From an uncultured Lachnospiraceae bacterium (lineage in GTDB: Bacteria; Bacillota; Clostridia; Lachnospirales; Lachnospiraceae): a stretch of DNA of 43,934 nucleotides. Shown piece by piece: positions 8,567 through 16,936 of the stretch. The notes under the pieces were generated by a model. That model made no database searches and was not told where the DNA came from. It saw nothing but the letters and a program-made list of their open reading frames with translations. Location: positions 1 through 43,934 of the forward strand of contig CACZFF010000025.1 in the NCBI GenBank assembly GCA_902780385.1, in the 5' to 3' direction. Position 1 is the first letter of the stretch; every line of letters begins with the position of its first letter. A program made the translations under genes and the position numbers.

Positions 8567-9510
8567 AGATGATCGATTACCTGGAAAAAGACCGTGATAA
8601 CGTGATGAACGGGCTTCGCACTGCGTCGACCCCCGCCGATGCGCAGAAGATACTGGAAAAGGAGACTGACCGTCTGCTTCTGCAGTATAATGAGGACTGT
8701 ACCAGTGTCCGCATGCGTGATGCAGCGGCAGGAATGGTCCAGGCACTGCGCAGCAGTGTCCCCCTTCTCGACACCATGGGAGAACCCCGTGTCTGGCACC
8801 GGGACGGCGGCAGCGGAAATGCGGCTTGCAGGTCCGCCGGAAAAAATCTGTCCCATATACTGCTTGGAATCGGCATTGTCCTGACGGTCGCGGCATTTGC
8901 GGTTCCTGCGCTTACTGCGGGCGGAACAGCTGCCGTGGGAGCCCTTATGAAGGGAATCCTTCTTCCGATAGCGGGCGGCGGATGCATGTATTTTGCCGGA
9001 AAGAGCTCGGCAGCAGATACCCGGATCGGTATCGGCAGTACCCAAAACACAGGACCCGGCAGCGCAGGTGTACCTGCCCAACGCATCGAGATCACGATCG
9101 ATCCTGAGAAGCTCTGGAGTTCCCTGCGGGGAGCAGTCATGGTCATTGACCGCAACCTTGAGATCGCCGGGGAAGAGGAAAAATACGAGCGGCAGAAGGA
9201 ACTCTCCGCCGCAGTGGGCGCCAAAGGCATCTCCGCCGAGGAGATTGAGCTGTTTTCGGGACTCCTGGAAATGGCCGACGCGGACAGCCCCCAGATGGCC
9301 GCTGACATCCGTTATTACCTTCATAAAAAAGATGTCGATGTCCTTTCCTGGAGCGCACAGAATGCCGCATGGTTTGAGATGCTGCCTTCTATGCCGGGCA
9401 GAATTCCCGCTTCAAAGTCTGATTCTTCCCTGGAAGACACCGTCATGACCATCCGTCCTGCTCTCGCGCAGAACGGCAGACTTCTGAAAAAAGGCACTGC
9501 AGTCCGTTAA
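8563..9510 (+). CDS. Unrecognised protein with a glycine-rich double membrane segment
   Basis: 315 residues that I cannot assign to a known family with confidence. The N-terminal 90 residues look helical and soluble. Two hydrophobic segments follow at about 97-118 (LSHILLGIGIVLTVAAFAV) and 123-145 (GALMKGILLPIAGGGC), a Gly/Ala-rich hairpin. The remaining 165 residues are soluble with charged helices (KYERQKELSAAV). The ends fit a cytosolic N-terminus and C-terminus around a membrane hairpin. It shares a 4-base overlap with nth and lies 137 bases before the Hsp70-like gene, whose C-terminus also contains a Gly-rich hydrophobic hairpin. Some resemblance in layout to XpaC/5-bromo-4-chloroindolyl-phosphate-hydrolysis proteins is possible but unproven. 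Confidence 0.75.
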   Translation: MKMIDYLEKDRDNVMNGLRTASTPADAQKILEKETDRLLLQYNEDCTSVRMRDAAAGMVQALRSSVPLLDTMGEPRVWHRDGGSGNAACRSAGKNLSHILLGIGIVLTVAAFAVPALTAGGTAAVGALMKGILLPIAGGGCMYFAGKSSAADTRIGIGSTQNTGPGSAGVPAQRIEITIDPEKLWSSLRGAVMVIDRNLEIAGEEEKYERQKELSAAVGAKGISAEEIELFSGLLEMADADSPQMAADIRYYLHKKDVDVLSWSAQNAAWFEMLPSMPGRIPASKSDSSLEDTVMTIRPALAQNGRLLKKGTAVR

Positions 9511-9606
9511 GGAGGAGACAGGGAGACAAGGGACGGTTCTCTGTCTCCTTTTCCCCAAGGAGACAGGAGGAGACAGCGAACCGTCCCCTGTCTCCTCCCC
9601 TGTCTG
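9511..9606. repeat. Large imperfect inverted repeat with GGGACGGTTC core
   Basis: The arms 9511-9550 and 9557-9598 are near-complements, each made of repeated GGAGACAG/CTGTCTCC words. The cores are GGGACGGTTC on the left and GAACCGTCCC on the right. The same core recurs at 11733-11799 and 17123-17162, so this is one member of a dispersed short family. It resembles REP-type elements. It sits between the membrane protein gene and the Hsp70-like gene and could also act as a terminator. Confidence 0.8.
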
Positions 9607-9647
9607 CTCTTGAACCATGAACCATATGAAACATGTGAGGTTTTATA

Positions 9648-11720
9648 ATGGATCGCTATTATGGATTTGATCTGGGTGACGCGGAGAGCGCGGTCACCTA
9701 TCTGAAAAAAGATGAAAAGGGCGAGCCGAATGTGGTGCCTGTCCGGGAGGCGGGCAGCTTTATCACGGCTTATGCCCGCCTGCGCACCGGGGAACTTCTC
9801 ATCGGAGAGGAAGCCTGCTACACACCGGACGCCACGGAGCGCAGACTCCGCTTCAAGAGCCGTTTTCTCACGGATCCTTCCAGTGCACGCGATGTCAAAA
9901 GCTTCGCGGGCGGCGTTCTGGGCGAGCTGTATATGTCCGGCGGCCTGATCAAGGGAGAGGACTGCTGCTTTTATATCGGATGCCCGGCCGGCTGGGACCG
10001 CGCCCAGCGTGAGCGCTACCGCGAAATTTTCGAGGCTGCAGGCTATCCGCCTGTGCGGGTCATTTCCGAGTCCCGCGCAGCGCTGATCAGCGCCTGCCAG
10101 TCCCGCCACTTCCAGGTCGGCTACGACATCTTGTCCCGCCCCGTCCTTGTCGTTGATATGGGCTCATCGACAACCGACTTTGCCTATATCAGCAGCGGGC
10201 GCGAAGTCGAGCTGCAGACGGCCGGAGAGGTCGCTCTGGGCGGCGGTATCATGGACGAGCTTTTATTGGACGCTTCCGTGGAGGCTTCCCCGGACCGGGA
10301 AGAACTCCGCAGAGTTTTTGACCAGAGCCCGCCCTGGCGCACATATTGTGAGTTTGCAGCCCGCAGATTAAAAGAAAAATATTTTTCCGATGAGGAGTAC
10401 TGGAGTCAGAATGGCTGCACCCAGACCGTGACGGTCATGGGCAGAAAGAGACTGCGTCTGGAACTCAAGATGGATGCAAAGCTGGCAGAGCGCATTCTGG
10501 AATCTTCCGCGCCCCAGCTGGCAGGCAGATCTTTCCGCGATGTATTCAGCGGCAGCCTGCAGGAGATCCGTCACAGCCTCGAAGCACAGGAAAAAGCCTC
10601 AGGAAAGAAATTCGATAATAAATCCGGAAAGAATACTGGGCAGGAATCAGAAAAGGGATTTCTCAAAGAGATTGGAAAAGATCCGGAAAAGGAATCCGCG
10701 AAAGAAGGGAAAAAAAGCACTGCGGATGATACCGAAGGTCATGGCCGTCTGCCGGAGCTCCTCTTCCTCACCGGCGGTGTCTCCAGAATGCCTGCCCTGC
10801 GCACATGGTGCCGGGAAGCCTTTCCCGAGGCGATCGTCATCACCGGAGCGGAGCCGGAATACTCTGTTTCCAGAGGACTTGCCTACAGCGGCCGTGTCGA
10901 CGAGGAAATCCGGGCCTTTCGCCAGGAGGTCCGCGAACTCGTAGATTCCAGTATCGTGGAGCGCATTGTCGAGGAGCATGTGGAAGACCTTTTCCACAGG
11001 ACAGTGGACATCCTGGTGGAACCTATTCTACGAAATGCTGCGATTCCGGTTTTCGACCGCTGGCGCAGCGGGGAGATCCGAAGACTGGCTGATATAGACG
11101 GAGAAATGGAACGTGAAATTGACGCCTGGCTCCACTCTCCAGAGGCCGCCGAACTCCTTGTAAAACCCATCACTGCATGGCTCCGGCCTGTTGCCTATCG
11201 GCTTGAGGAATATACTATGCCGATCTGTGTGCGCCACAACGTTCCCTATCGAGCCCTCAGCCTGACATCCTACCTGTCCCTTGCCGAGATCGACGTGCAG
11301 ATCAACGCGCGCGACGTCTTTGCAGTGGAAGAACTCACCTGGATGGTCAACACCATTATTTCCATCCTCGTGGGCCTTCTTTGCGGCGGCAGCGGCATCG
11401 CCCTGATCTCCAGCGGAATCTCCGGCATCGTCGCAGGCGCCATGGTCACGCTTCTCCTCCTTTTCCTGGGGCGGGAGAAGATGGAATCTGCCGTTATGCA
11501 CATGGACTTCCCCGGCGTCGTCCGTAAACTTGTCCCCCGCGGCTACTTTGAGTCCCGCATGGAGAAGATCAGCGGCGAAGTCAAAAAGACCTGTTTCGAG
11601 ACCCTCGAAAAGGACAAAAGCGAAGAAGTCTCCCGCCGCATGATCAGCGAGATCTCCACCCAGATCGAGGAATGCCTCATGCGCATGGCCGAAGTCGTCG
11701 AAATCCCCCTGGGAAAATGA
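9648..11720 (+). CDS. Membrane-anchored Hsp70-like (actin/Hsp70-fold) ATPase
   Basis: 690 residues. The N-terminal half is an Hsp70/actin nucleotide-binding domain: phosphate-1 loop YYGFDLGDAES (4-14), phosphate-2 loop VVDMGSSTTDFAY (around 167) and adenosine motif FLTGGVSRMP. A Lys/Glu/Gly-rich low-complexity insertion lies between about residues 318 and 362. Instead of the DnaK peptide-binding domain there is an alpha-helical region, then a 41-residue Gly-rich hydrophobic stretch (567-607, two probable membrane passes) and an 83-residue charged helical tail. Canonical chaperone function is therefore unlikely; a membrane-bound ATP switch is an inference. There is no DnaJ or GrpE nearby. The preceding gene, also with a membrane hairpin, is the likely partner. 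ATG at 9648 follows a weak GTGAGG site. Confidence 0.82.
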   Translation: MDRYYGFDLGDAESAVTYLKKDEKGEPNVVPVREAGSFITAYARLRTGELLIGEEACYTPDATERRLRFKSRFLTDPSSARDVKSFAGGVLGELYMSGGLIKGEDCCFYIGCPAGWDRAQRERYREIFEAAGYPPVRVISESRAALISACQSRHFQVGYDILSRPVLVVDMGSSTTDFAYISSGREVELQTAGEVALGGGIMDELLLDASVEASPDREELRRVFDQSPPWRTYCEFAARRLKEKYFSDEEYWSQNGCTQTVTVMGRKRLRLELKMDAKLAERILESSAPQLAGRSFRDVFSGSLQEIRHSLEAQEKASGKKFDNKSGKNTGQESEKGFLKEIGKDPEKESAKEGKKSTADDTEGHGRLPELLFLTGGVSRMPALRTWCREAFPEAIVITGAEPEYSVSRGLAYSGRVDEEIRAFRQEVRELVDSSIVERIVEEHVEDLFHRTVDILVEPILRNAAIPVFDRWRSGEIRRLADIDGEMEREIDAWLHSPEAAELLVKPITAWLRPVAYRLEEYTMPICVRHNVPYRALSLTSYLSLAEIDVQINARDVFAVEELTWMVNTIISILVGLLCGGSGIALISSGISGIVAGAMVTLLLLFLGREKMESAVMHMDFPGVVRKLVPRGYFESRMEKISGEVKKTCFETLEKDKSEEVSRRMISEISTQIEECLMRMAEVVEIPLGK

Positions 11721-11732
11721 GTCACGACAGGT

Positions 11733-11799
11733 GTCACGGGGACGGTTCCAATGACAATGTTATGTTGTCACCGGGGACGGTTCCATTGACAATGTTACG
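11733..11799 (+). repeat. Two direct copies of a GGGGACGGTTCC element
   Basis: Copies at 11733-11766 and 11767-11799 share GGGGACGGTTCCA, TGACAATGTTA and leading GTCAC. They follow the Hsp70-like stop codon at once and belong to the same core family as 9511-9606 and 17123-17162. Confidence 0.8.
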
Positions 11800-11861
11800 A
11801 GGGGCATCTCCGATCAGCTCCTTGCACGCAATGTTTCGGCGGACAAAAAACTCGATGGGCT

Positions 11862-11993
11862 TATCAACTCAGCAGGCTATCAACTGCTATCAACTCAGCA
11901 GGCTATCAACTGCTATCAACTCAGTAGGCTATAAACTCAATAGGTTATAAACTCGGTGGGCTATAAACTCAATAGGTTATAAACTCAGTGGGT
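11862..11993 (+). repeat. Degenerate 16-bp tandem array (TATMAACTCARTRGGY)
   Basis: About seven 16-base units with two shortened 10-base units (TATCAACTGC) in the first part. The first copies read TATCAACTCAGCAGGC and later ones TATAAACTCAATAGGT, so the array drifts along its length. Together with the preceding direct repeats it fills most of the 11721-12057 spacer; I see no gene there. Confidence 0.85.
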
Positions 11994-12057
11994 GATAAAT
12001 GAATATGTACCATAATTGACAGAATAGAACATGCATTTTTGAGAAGAGGATTTGATT

Positions 12058-12642
12058 ATGTTTCGTGAGATGAGACGGAAAGGACAGCAGATTTCAGCAA
12101 AGGAATGTGCGGAGATTTTATCGAATGCAAAGAGCGGTGTGCTGGGACTGCACGGGGATGACGGATATCCCTATACAGTACCTGTGAGTTTCGTCTATAC
12201 GCCCGGCCCCGGTATAGAAGAGGCAGGTGCACAGACAGAAGGAATAAAGGCGGAGCAGCTTCCGGCGGGAACCCTTGGAACCATCGGATTCCACTGTGCC
12301 AAAACCGGCCACAAGATCGACGCTATCCGCCGGAATGAAAAGGTCTCTTTTACCGTTGTTGCCATGGATGAGATCATGCCCAAAGAGCGCACGACGAAAT
12401 TCTGCAGCGTCATCGTTTTCGGAAAGGCCAGGATCCTGGAGGGGGACGAGAATCTCCGCCGCGCGGCCAATGCGGTCGGCGCCAAGTATTCCTCGGGGTA
12501 TGAAGACCTCTACAAGGAAGAGACGGAAGACACGATCCGCAGAGGAACCCTTTGCTGTGTGGAAATCACGATCGACCACATGACCGGCAAGATCGGAAAG
12601 GAACTTCTGAAGGAAAGAAATCTCAGGAAAAAAGAGCAGTAA
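12058..12642 (+). CDS. Pyridoxamine 5'-phosphate oxidase-like flavoprotein (NimA-type)
   Basis: 194 residues with an FMN-binding split-barrel fold. It begins FREMRRKGQQIS and continues with GVLGLHGDDGYPYTVPVSF and IGFHCAKTGHKID, signatures of the Nim/PPOX-like family. Nim members include nitroimidazole-resistance reductases, but most clostridial homologues are uncharacterised flavin or heme-binding proteins. A loop with acidic residues and AGAQTEGIKAEQLPAG (about 48-70) replaces a shorter turn. AAGAGG lies upstream of ATG 12058; the in-frame TTG at 12052 is a weaker choice. It is followed 63 bases later by the ArsD-like gene. Confidence 0.85.
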   Translation: MFREMRRKGQQISAKECAEILSNAKSGVLGLHGDDGYPYTVPVSFVYTPGPGIEEAGAQTEGIKAEQLPAGTLGTIGFHCAKTGHKIDAIRRNEKVSFTVVAMDEIMPKERTTKFCSVIVFGKARILEGDENLRRAANAVGAKYSSGYEDLYKEETEDTIRRGTLCCVEITIDHMTGKIGKELLKERNLRKKEQ

Positions 12643-12705
12643 ACATAACAAGTTAAAGCAAAAGGTAAAGATGCAGTAAACACAAGGAATAAAAAGGAGG
12701 CCATT

Positions 12706-13122
12706 ATGAAAAAACTCAGGGTATATGATATCAATCTTTCTCCGGAAACACAGGCAATTGACACGGAAATCGGTGCAGCTTACCGCCGCGTGACCACCAT
12801 GCTGTACACACTCAATGCGCGCGGTGCAGATGCAAAGTATCTGAATCTGCACAGGGATTCTTTGATTTTCATGGAAAGCCCTGCGGTGCAGCAGATCATG
12901 CGCACAGACGGAATGGACGGATTCCCCTGCATGACCGCAGACGATGAAATCGTGATTTCCGGACGCTACCCCTCCAATGAGGAGATTCTGGAGCAGCTTG
13001 ATGCCGATATGCTTTCCCTTCTCGCAAATCCTTCCGGGGCGTTTGCGGGCAGCGGCTGCAATGGTGTATGTTCCTCCTGTCACAGCGCATGCGGTGTTCC
13101 TTCGGGAGCTCAGCAGTCATGA
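12706..13122 (+). CDS. ArsD-like metallochaperone-fold protein with C-terminal cysteine cluster
   Basis: 138 residues. The body follows ArsD (arsenic metallochaperone, thioredoxin-like): MKKLRVYDI at the start, LNLHRDSLIF, and the conserved TADDEIVISGRYPSNEEI. In ArsD the As(III)-binding cysteines sit near residue 12; here that region reads NLSPETQ and has none. Instead the tail carries CNGVCSSCHSAC (Cys118, 122, 125, 129), a C-x3-C-x2-C-x3-C cluster. It may still bind a thiophilic metal, but through a different site. No ArsA, ArsB or ArsR is adjacent. AAGGAGG precedes ATG at ideal distance. The neighbouring flavoprotein suggests a redox or metal stress unit (inference). Confidence 0.7.
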   Translation: MKKLRVYDINLSPETQAIDTEIGAAYRRVTTMLYTLNARGADAKYLNLHRDSLIFMESPAVQQIMRTDGMDGFPCMTADDEIVISGRYPSNEEILEQLDADMLSLLANPSGAFAGSGCNGVCSSCHSACGVPSGAQQS

Positions 13123-13144
13123 TCCGATATATTCTGAACGAACG

Positions 13145-13212
13145 GAAAGAATCATAAAGCAGAAAGAATCATAAAGCAGAAAGAATCATAAAGCGGAAAG
13201 AATCACAATACA
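13145..13212 (+). repeat. 17-bp tandem array, four copies
   Basis: GAAAGAATCATAAAGCA starts at 13145, 13162, 13179 and 13196; the last copy is degenerate. It follows the ArsD-like gene by 22 bases. Confidence 0.92.
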
Positions 13213-13330
13213 AAGAAAAAAGATTCATTATTTAGAAAAAGATATGACGAAAAGAACTACTACAGGCCATTCTGCAGTGAGACCCTCCACAGCATGGCTT
13301 GTTCGCTGTATTTCCATCCTTACCGACAAT

Positions 13331-13470
13331 ACCGGAGCGCCTTTGCGCGACGGTTGCGAGAGGAGAATTCGCGGAGGTGAATTCTCCGAGCGGTCACAGG
13401 AGGTTTGGGCCGCTTCGCGGCACAAACCTCTGATAGTGAAAAATATCGTATCGACGATATTTTTCACTAT
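13331..13470. repeat. Palindrome-rich element at the 5' end of the GH3 gene
   Basis: Three successive perfect hairpins: GGAGAATTC/GAATTCTCC (13362-13370 with 13379-13387); AGGTTTG/CAAACCT enclosing GCCGC/GCGGC (13401-13429); and a 17-bp stem ATAGTGAAAAATATCGT (13433-13449) pairing with 13454-13470. The last stem encodes the start of the lipoprotein signal peptide. The sequence from about 13256 may all belong to one inserted element. Confidence 0.7.
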
Positions 13471-15091
13471 TCTGGTCTGTGTCCTGCTGTCCGGATGCGG
13501 CATTCCGGGCGGCTCCAAAAGCTCTGAGGAAATAATGAAAGAGTCTGGAACAGCGCAATCGGAAGAGATGGAGAAAGTGACTGAAAAGGCAGAGAAGACC
13601 GAAATAACGGAACCGGCAGAAACAGCGGAAAAGACGGGAACAGCAGAAAAGGCCGAAACAGCGGAAACGGTGAAAGGGTCGGAAACGGCAGAAACAGTCG
13701 AAAAAGCGGATACTTCCGAAAAAGCAGAAAAGGCCGAAGCCGAAGCGGCAGAGCAGGCAGGCGCCTCCGCAGAGATGGCCGGAGCGGCGCAGACTTCTGA
13801 ATCTGCCGAACCGCAGCCGGAGTCTCTGACCGGGGAAGAATCTGCCGAACCGCAGCCGAAGCCCCTGACCGGGGAACAGAAGACGGAAAAAATGATTCGC
13901 GATTACCTCGAGACCTTGTCGCTTGAAGACAAAGTCAGCGGCCTTTTTATCATCACACCTGAACAGTTAACGGGATATGACGTGGTTACCGAGGCAGATG
14001 ACCTGGTGCAGGAATCCCTGGAGAAATACCCTGCTGCCGGTCTGATCTTTTTCGGACAAAATATCGTAGATCGTGACCAGGTGCAGAATATGCTGGCATC
14101 CACTAAAGAGTGGGGGAGTGCTTTCCCTGAGAAAGAAAGTACAGCAGTGATGGCTGCTGAAGGCTCAGAAGAAGCAGATATATCATCTACTATTGCTGAA
14201 AACGCAGCGTCAGAGGAAGAGACTTCAGAACCGACAGCTGCTGAAAACGCAGTGGTAGAGGAAGAGCCCGAACCTGAAACAGTATTCCCGCCCTTTCTTG
14301 CCATTGATGAGGAAGGCGGAAATGTCATGCGCATCGGCAGCAGTGCAATCGAAGTGCCCTATGTCGGCAGTATGGGAAGTGTAGGTGCGGCCGGAGATCC
14401 CGAAGCGGCGTACCAAGCCGGCAGTACCATCGGCGCCTATCTGCATGAACTCGGTTTCAACCTGGATCTTGCTCCGGACGCGGACGTACTGGTGGATCCG
14501 GGCAATGTGACTATAGGCGACCGTTCCTTCGGCAGCGATCCTGAGCTCTGCGGACAGATGGTTCACCGTTATGTGGACGGCCTTCATGAAAACGGGATTG
14601 CGTCCTGCCTCAAACATTTCCCGGGTCTCGGAGACACAGAGTCGGACACCCACACTGGTGCCGCATGGTCCTCCAGAACCATTGAGGACTATCGCAGCAC
14701 AGAATTCCTCTCCTTTGGAGGAGGCATCGATGCCGGGACAGAAATGGTGATGATCTCCCACCTGAGCAATTCTGAATTATCCGGCTCGGACCTTCCTGCC
14801 TCCCTCAATAAAACGATCATCGCGGATCTCCTCCGCACAGAGCTGGGATTTAAAGGTATCGTGATCACGGATTCTCTGCGGATGGGCGCTGTCACAGAGC
14901 AATTTGGCAGCGCAGAGGCTGCAGTTACGGCCCTTGAAGCAGGCGTAGATATACTCCTGATGCCCGCTGATTTTCATGCGGCCCGGCAGGGAATCCTGGA
15001 TGCCGTTCATGACGGACGAATCAGCGAAGAAAGAATTGATGAGTCTCTCTTCCGTATTCTGCGCGCACGAGCAGCCCTGGCAGAGTCGTGA
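13436..15091 (+). CDS. Glycoside hydrolase family 3 lipoprotein (NagZ-like beta-N-acetylhexosaminidase)
   Basis: 551 residues if started at GTG 13436, giving a classic lipoprotein signal ending LLSGC with lipidated Cys21. An ATG at 13244 is also in frame but would put 64 odd residues before the signal. An Ala/Glu/Lys/Thr-rich linker follows (about 25-145). The catalytic domain has FLAIDEEGGNVMR, GDRSF, KHFPGLGDTESDTH (acid/base loop, near 393) and VITDSLRMGA with the probable nucleophile Asp near 478. NagZ-like enzymes remove terminal beta-GlcNAc from wall fragments; substrate here is inferred. An acidic low-complexity insert of about 55 residues (around 230-285) interrupts the barrel before FPPFLAIDEEGG, which is unusual. 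No ribosome binding site is clear because hairpins fill the upstream region. Confidence 0.82.
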   Translation: MKNIVSTIFFTILVCVLLSGCGIPGGSKSSEEIMKESGTAQSEEMEKVTEKAEKTEITEPAETAEKTGTAEKAETAETVKGSETAETVEKADTSEKAEKAEAEAAEQAGASAEMAGAAQTSESAEPQPESLTGEESAEPQPKPLTGEQKTEKMIRDYLETLSLEDKVSGLFIITPEQLTGYDVVTEADDLVQESLEKYPAAGLIFFGQNIVDRDQVQNMLASTKEWGSAFPEKESTAVMAAEGSEEADISSTIAENAASEEETSEPTAAENAVVEEEPEPETVFPPFLAIDEEGGNVMRIGSSAIEVPYVGSMGSVGAAGDPEAAYQAGSTIGAYLHELGFNLDLAPDADVLVDPGNVTIGDRSFGSDPELCGQMVHRYVDGLHENGIASCLKHFPGLGDTESDTHTGAAWSSRTIEDYRSTEFLSFGGGIDAGTEMVMISHLSNSELSGSDLPASLNKTIIADLLRTELGFKGIVITDSLRMGAVTEQFGSAEAAVTALEAGVDILLMPADFHAARQGILDAVHDGRISEERIDESLFRILRARAALAES

Positions 15092-15134
15092 GAAAAGCAG
15101 GAGAAACGAGAAGAAAACACGAAGAAACGTTATA

Positions 15135-16298
15135 ATGCCATCAAGTTATAAAATGAACAAGCAATCACTCAAAAAACAAAAAAACGGCAGTGTTGAGTTA
15201 CTGCGTTTTTTGTTTACATCAATCATTATTTTCTTTCATATCAATCTGGATCTGTGGGATCAGAAAAAAATAATTGCCGTGATCGGGGATATCCCGGTTA
15301 CATTTTTTAATCACGGGAATATCGGCGTGGAGTTTTTCTTTCTGGTAACGGGCTGGCTGATGGCAAAATCCATCTACTCCCGGTATATTCAGACAAAGAC
15401 AACCTCTTATACAGGCGGCACCGTGACAGGACTTTTCACGGAAACAATAAATTTCGTGACCCACAAAGCGCGCACAATTTTTCCCTATTACCTGCTTGCC
15501 TGTGCCCTGACCCCCCTTGTCCGTGTGATGACTGACCGTATGCTGACATTCAGCTATTTTTTGAACAGACTCCCCTCGCTTTTTTTCCTGCAGAGGGTCG
15601 GAATCGGGAAACCATTCATCGGATGCACCTGGTATCTGAGCTCCATGCTGATCGCCCTTGTGGCAGCCTATCCCCTGTGCAGGCGTTTTTACAAGGCCTA
15701 TACACTGTTCATCGCTCCTGTGCTGTGCGCGGTGCTTCTGGGGGCGATTATTGTTTTCACAGGTTCTCTGGGAGACATTGACGACTGGTTCTTTTTTACT
15801 TACAAGACAAATATCCGGGCCTTTGCGGAGATTTCCATGGGAGCGACGGCCTTTGAAATCAGCCGCCGGATGCAGGGCCGCGTTTATCCCGCGGCAGTGC
15901 GTATCCTGCTCTCGCTGACAGCCCTGACATGTATGAGCCTTTCCATCGCCTATATGTGCAGCGCAATGGAAGGAAGATTAGGAATTGGCGTCTTTTATCT
16001 TTTATTTGTCCTGGTTGTGATTGCCTTCAGCGGAGAGGGAATCCTGTGCCACACGGGCTGTTTCAGCCATCCCCTCTTTTCATATCTGGGCAGGATCAGC
16101 CTTCCCATGTATGTGACCCAGACCCTGCTGCGCAGGAGCGTGCCCTGGTATTTTGCCGGGAGTTCACAGTGGACGCAATGCGTTCTCATTTATCTGGGAA
16201 TTTTCGGACTGGCAGTTTTTCTGGACTCGGCATCTGCTTTCATGCACAGGCACCCTGTGCTGCAGCCGCTTGCAAAACGTCAGACACAGCATACCTGA
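15135..16298 (+). CDS. Acyltransferase 3 family membrane protein (OafA-like)
   Basis: 387 residues, about ten membrane segments. Such proteins move acetyl or succinyl groups onto surface glycans or exopolysaccharide. The family histidine is in IIIFFHINLDL (His35), followed by GNIGVEFFFLVTGWLM, the typical second motif. The start at 15135 (MPSSYKMNK) is chosen because it lies nearest the upstream GAAGAAACG; ATG 15153 is also possible. It starts 44 bases after the GH3 stop, suggesting one transcript and a shared cell-wall or surface-glycan role. A TATAAT overlaps the start codon and is unlikely to serve this gene. Confidence 0.85.
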   Translation: MPSSYKMNKQSLKKQKNGSVELLRFLFTSIIIFFHINLDLWDQKKIIAVIGDIPVTFFNHGNIGVEFFFLVTGWLMAKSIYSRYIQTKTTSYTGGTVTGLFTETINFVTHKARTIFPYYLLACALTPLVRVMTDRMLTFSYFLNRLPSLFFLQRVGIGKPFIGCTWYLSSMLIALVAAYPLCRRFYKAYTLFIAPVLCAVLLGAIIVFTGSLGDIDDWFFFTYKTNIRAFAEISMGATAFEISRRMQGRVYPAAVRILLSLTALTCMSLSIAYMCSAMEGRLGIGVFYLLFVLVVIAFSGEGILCHTGCFSHPLFSYLGRISLPMYVTQTLLRRSVPWYFAGSSQWTQCVLIYLGIFGLAVFLDSASAFMHRHPVLQPLAKRQTQHT

Positions 16299-16303
16299 GA
16301 CGG

Positions 16304-16444
16304 GCAGATGCAATCGCTGCGCAGACGCAGCCGCCGCGCAGACGCAATAACTTCCCGGACGGATTAGCCGCACAGATGGATTGGCTGCGCAGACGGATTA
16401 AATGCACAGACAGATTAGCTGCGCAGATGTAATGGCCGTGCAGT
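16304..16444 (+). repeat. Degenerate 16-18-bp tandem array (GCAGACGSATTRSCTGC)
   Basis: About eight units such as GCAGATGCAATCGCTGC, GCAGACGCAGCCGCCGC and CAGACAGATTAGCTGC follow each other directly after the acyltransferase stop codon. It fills almost all of the spacer to the VanZ-like gene. Confidence 0.8.
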
Positions 16445-16477
16445 GTTTCACGCGGGGAGCATTGTTTTATGCATTGA

Positions 16478-16876
16478 TCACCTGCTTTCGGGAAACAGCA
16501 GATTTCTGATGCCGACAAAAATCATCCGCAGGATGGCAAAGATTATGAAGAGGAGCATGAATCCGGCCAGGCCGGAAATGACATCTTCCAGATCCATGTT
16601 TCCGGTATCGGTGATTCCCTGACCGATTTCAATCGCGAAGGACAGCATTACCATCACTGTAAACACATAAATCCAGGCAATCGTGAGCACATGCCTTTTG
16701 GATAACAAAAGGAACAGCGGATAGATGACCAACAGCAATCCCATTCCCAACAGACCCATGACTGCAAAGTGCAGCTGCTTGTCTGTAAGGAAAAGAGCCG
16801 AGGAATCGTTGATCTGCAGCAGTTTATCATGTATGCGTGCGACGCCTTCTACCATAAAATATAAAAATCTGACCAT
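16478..16876 (-). CDS. VanZ-like small membrane protein
   Basis: 132 residues with four hydrophobic segments. TDKQLHFAVMGLLG (31-44), AIEIGQGI (81-88) and DLEDVISGLAGF (95-106) follow the VanZ pattern: D-K-x-x-H-F, then E-x-x-Q, then D-x-x-D-x-x-x-N/S-x-x-G. VanZ gives low-level teicoplanin resistance in enterococci, but most chromosomal homologues have no known role. The start at 16876 is preceded by GAGGT at good spacing; an upstream ATG at 16909 has no ribosome binding site. It is a single-gene unit on the minus strand. Confidence 0.65.
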   Translation of the reverse strand: MVRFLYFMVEGVARIHDKLLQINDSSALFLTDKQLHFAVMGLLGMGLLLVIYPLFLLLSKRHVLTIAWIYVFTVMVMLSFAIEIGQGITDTGNMDLEDVISGLAGFMLLFIIFAILRMIFVGIRNLLFPESR

Positions 16877-16936
16877 TGCTAATACCTCATCTAAAAAATA
16901 TTTCATCAAAAATATTTATTCCAAAAAACGGAATCG

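Noticed and set aside
13244-13435. ATG 13244 as the start of the GH3 lipoprotein
   Set aside because: It would put 64 non-hydrophobic residues before a complete lipoprotein signal. Not excluded, because no ribosome binding site is clear for GTG 13436 either.
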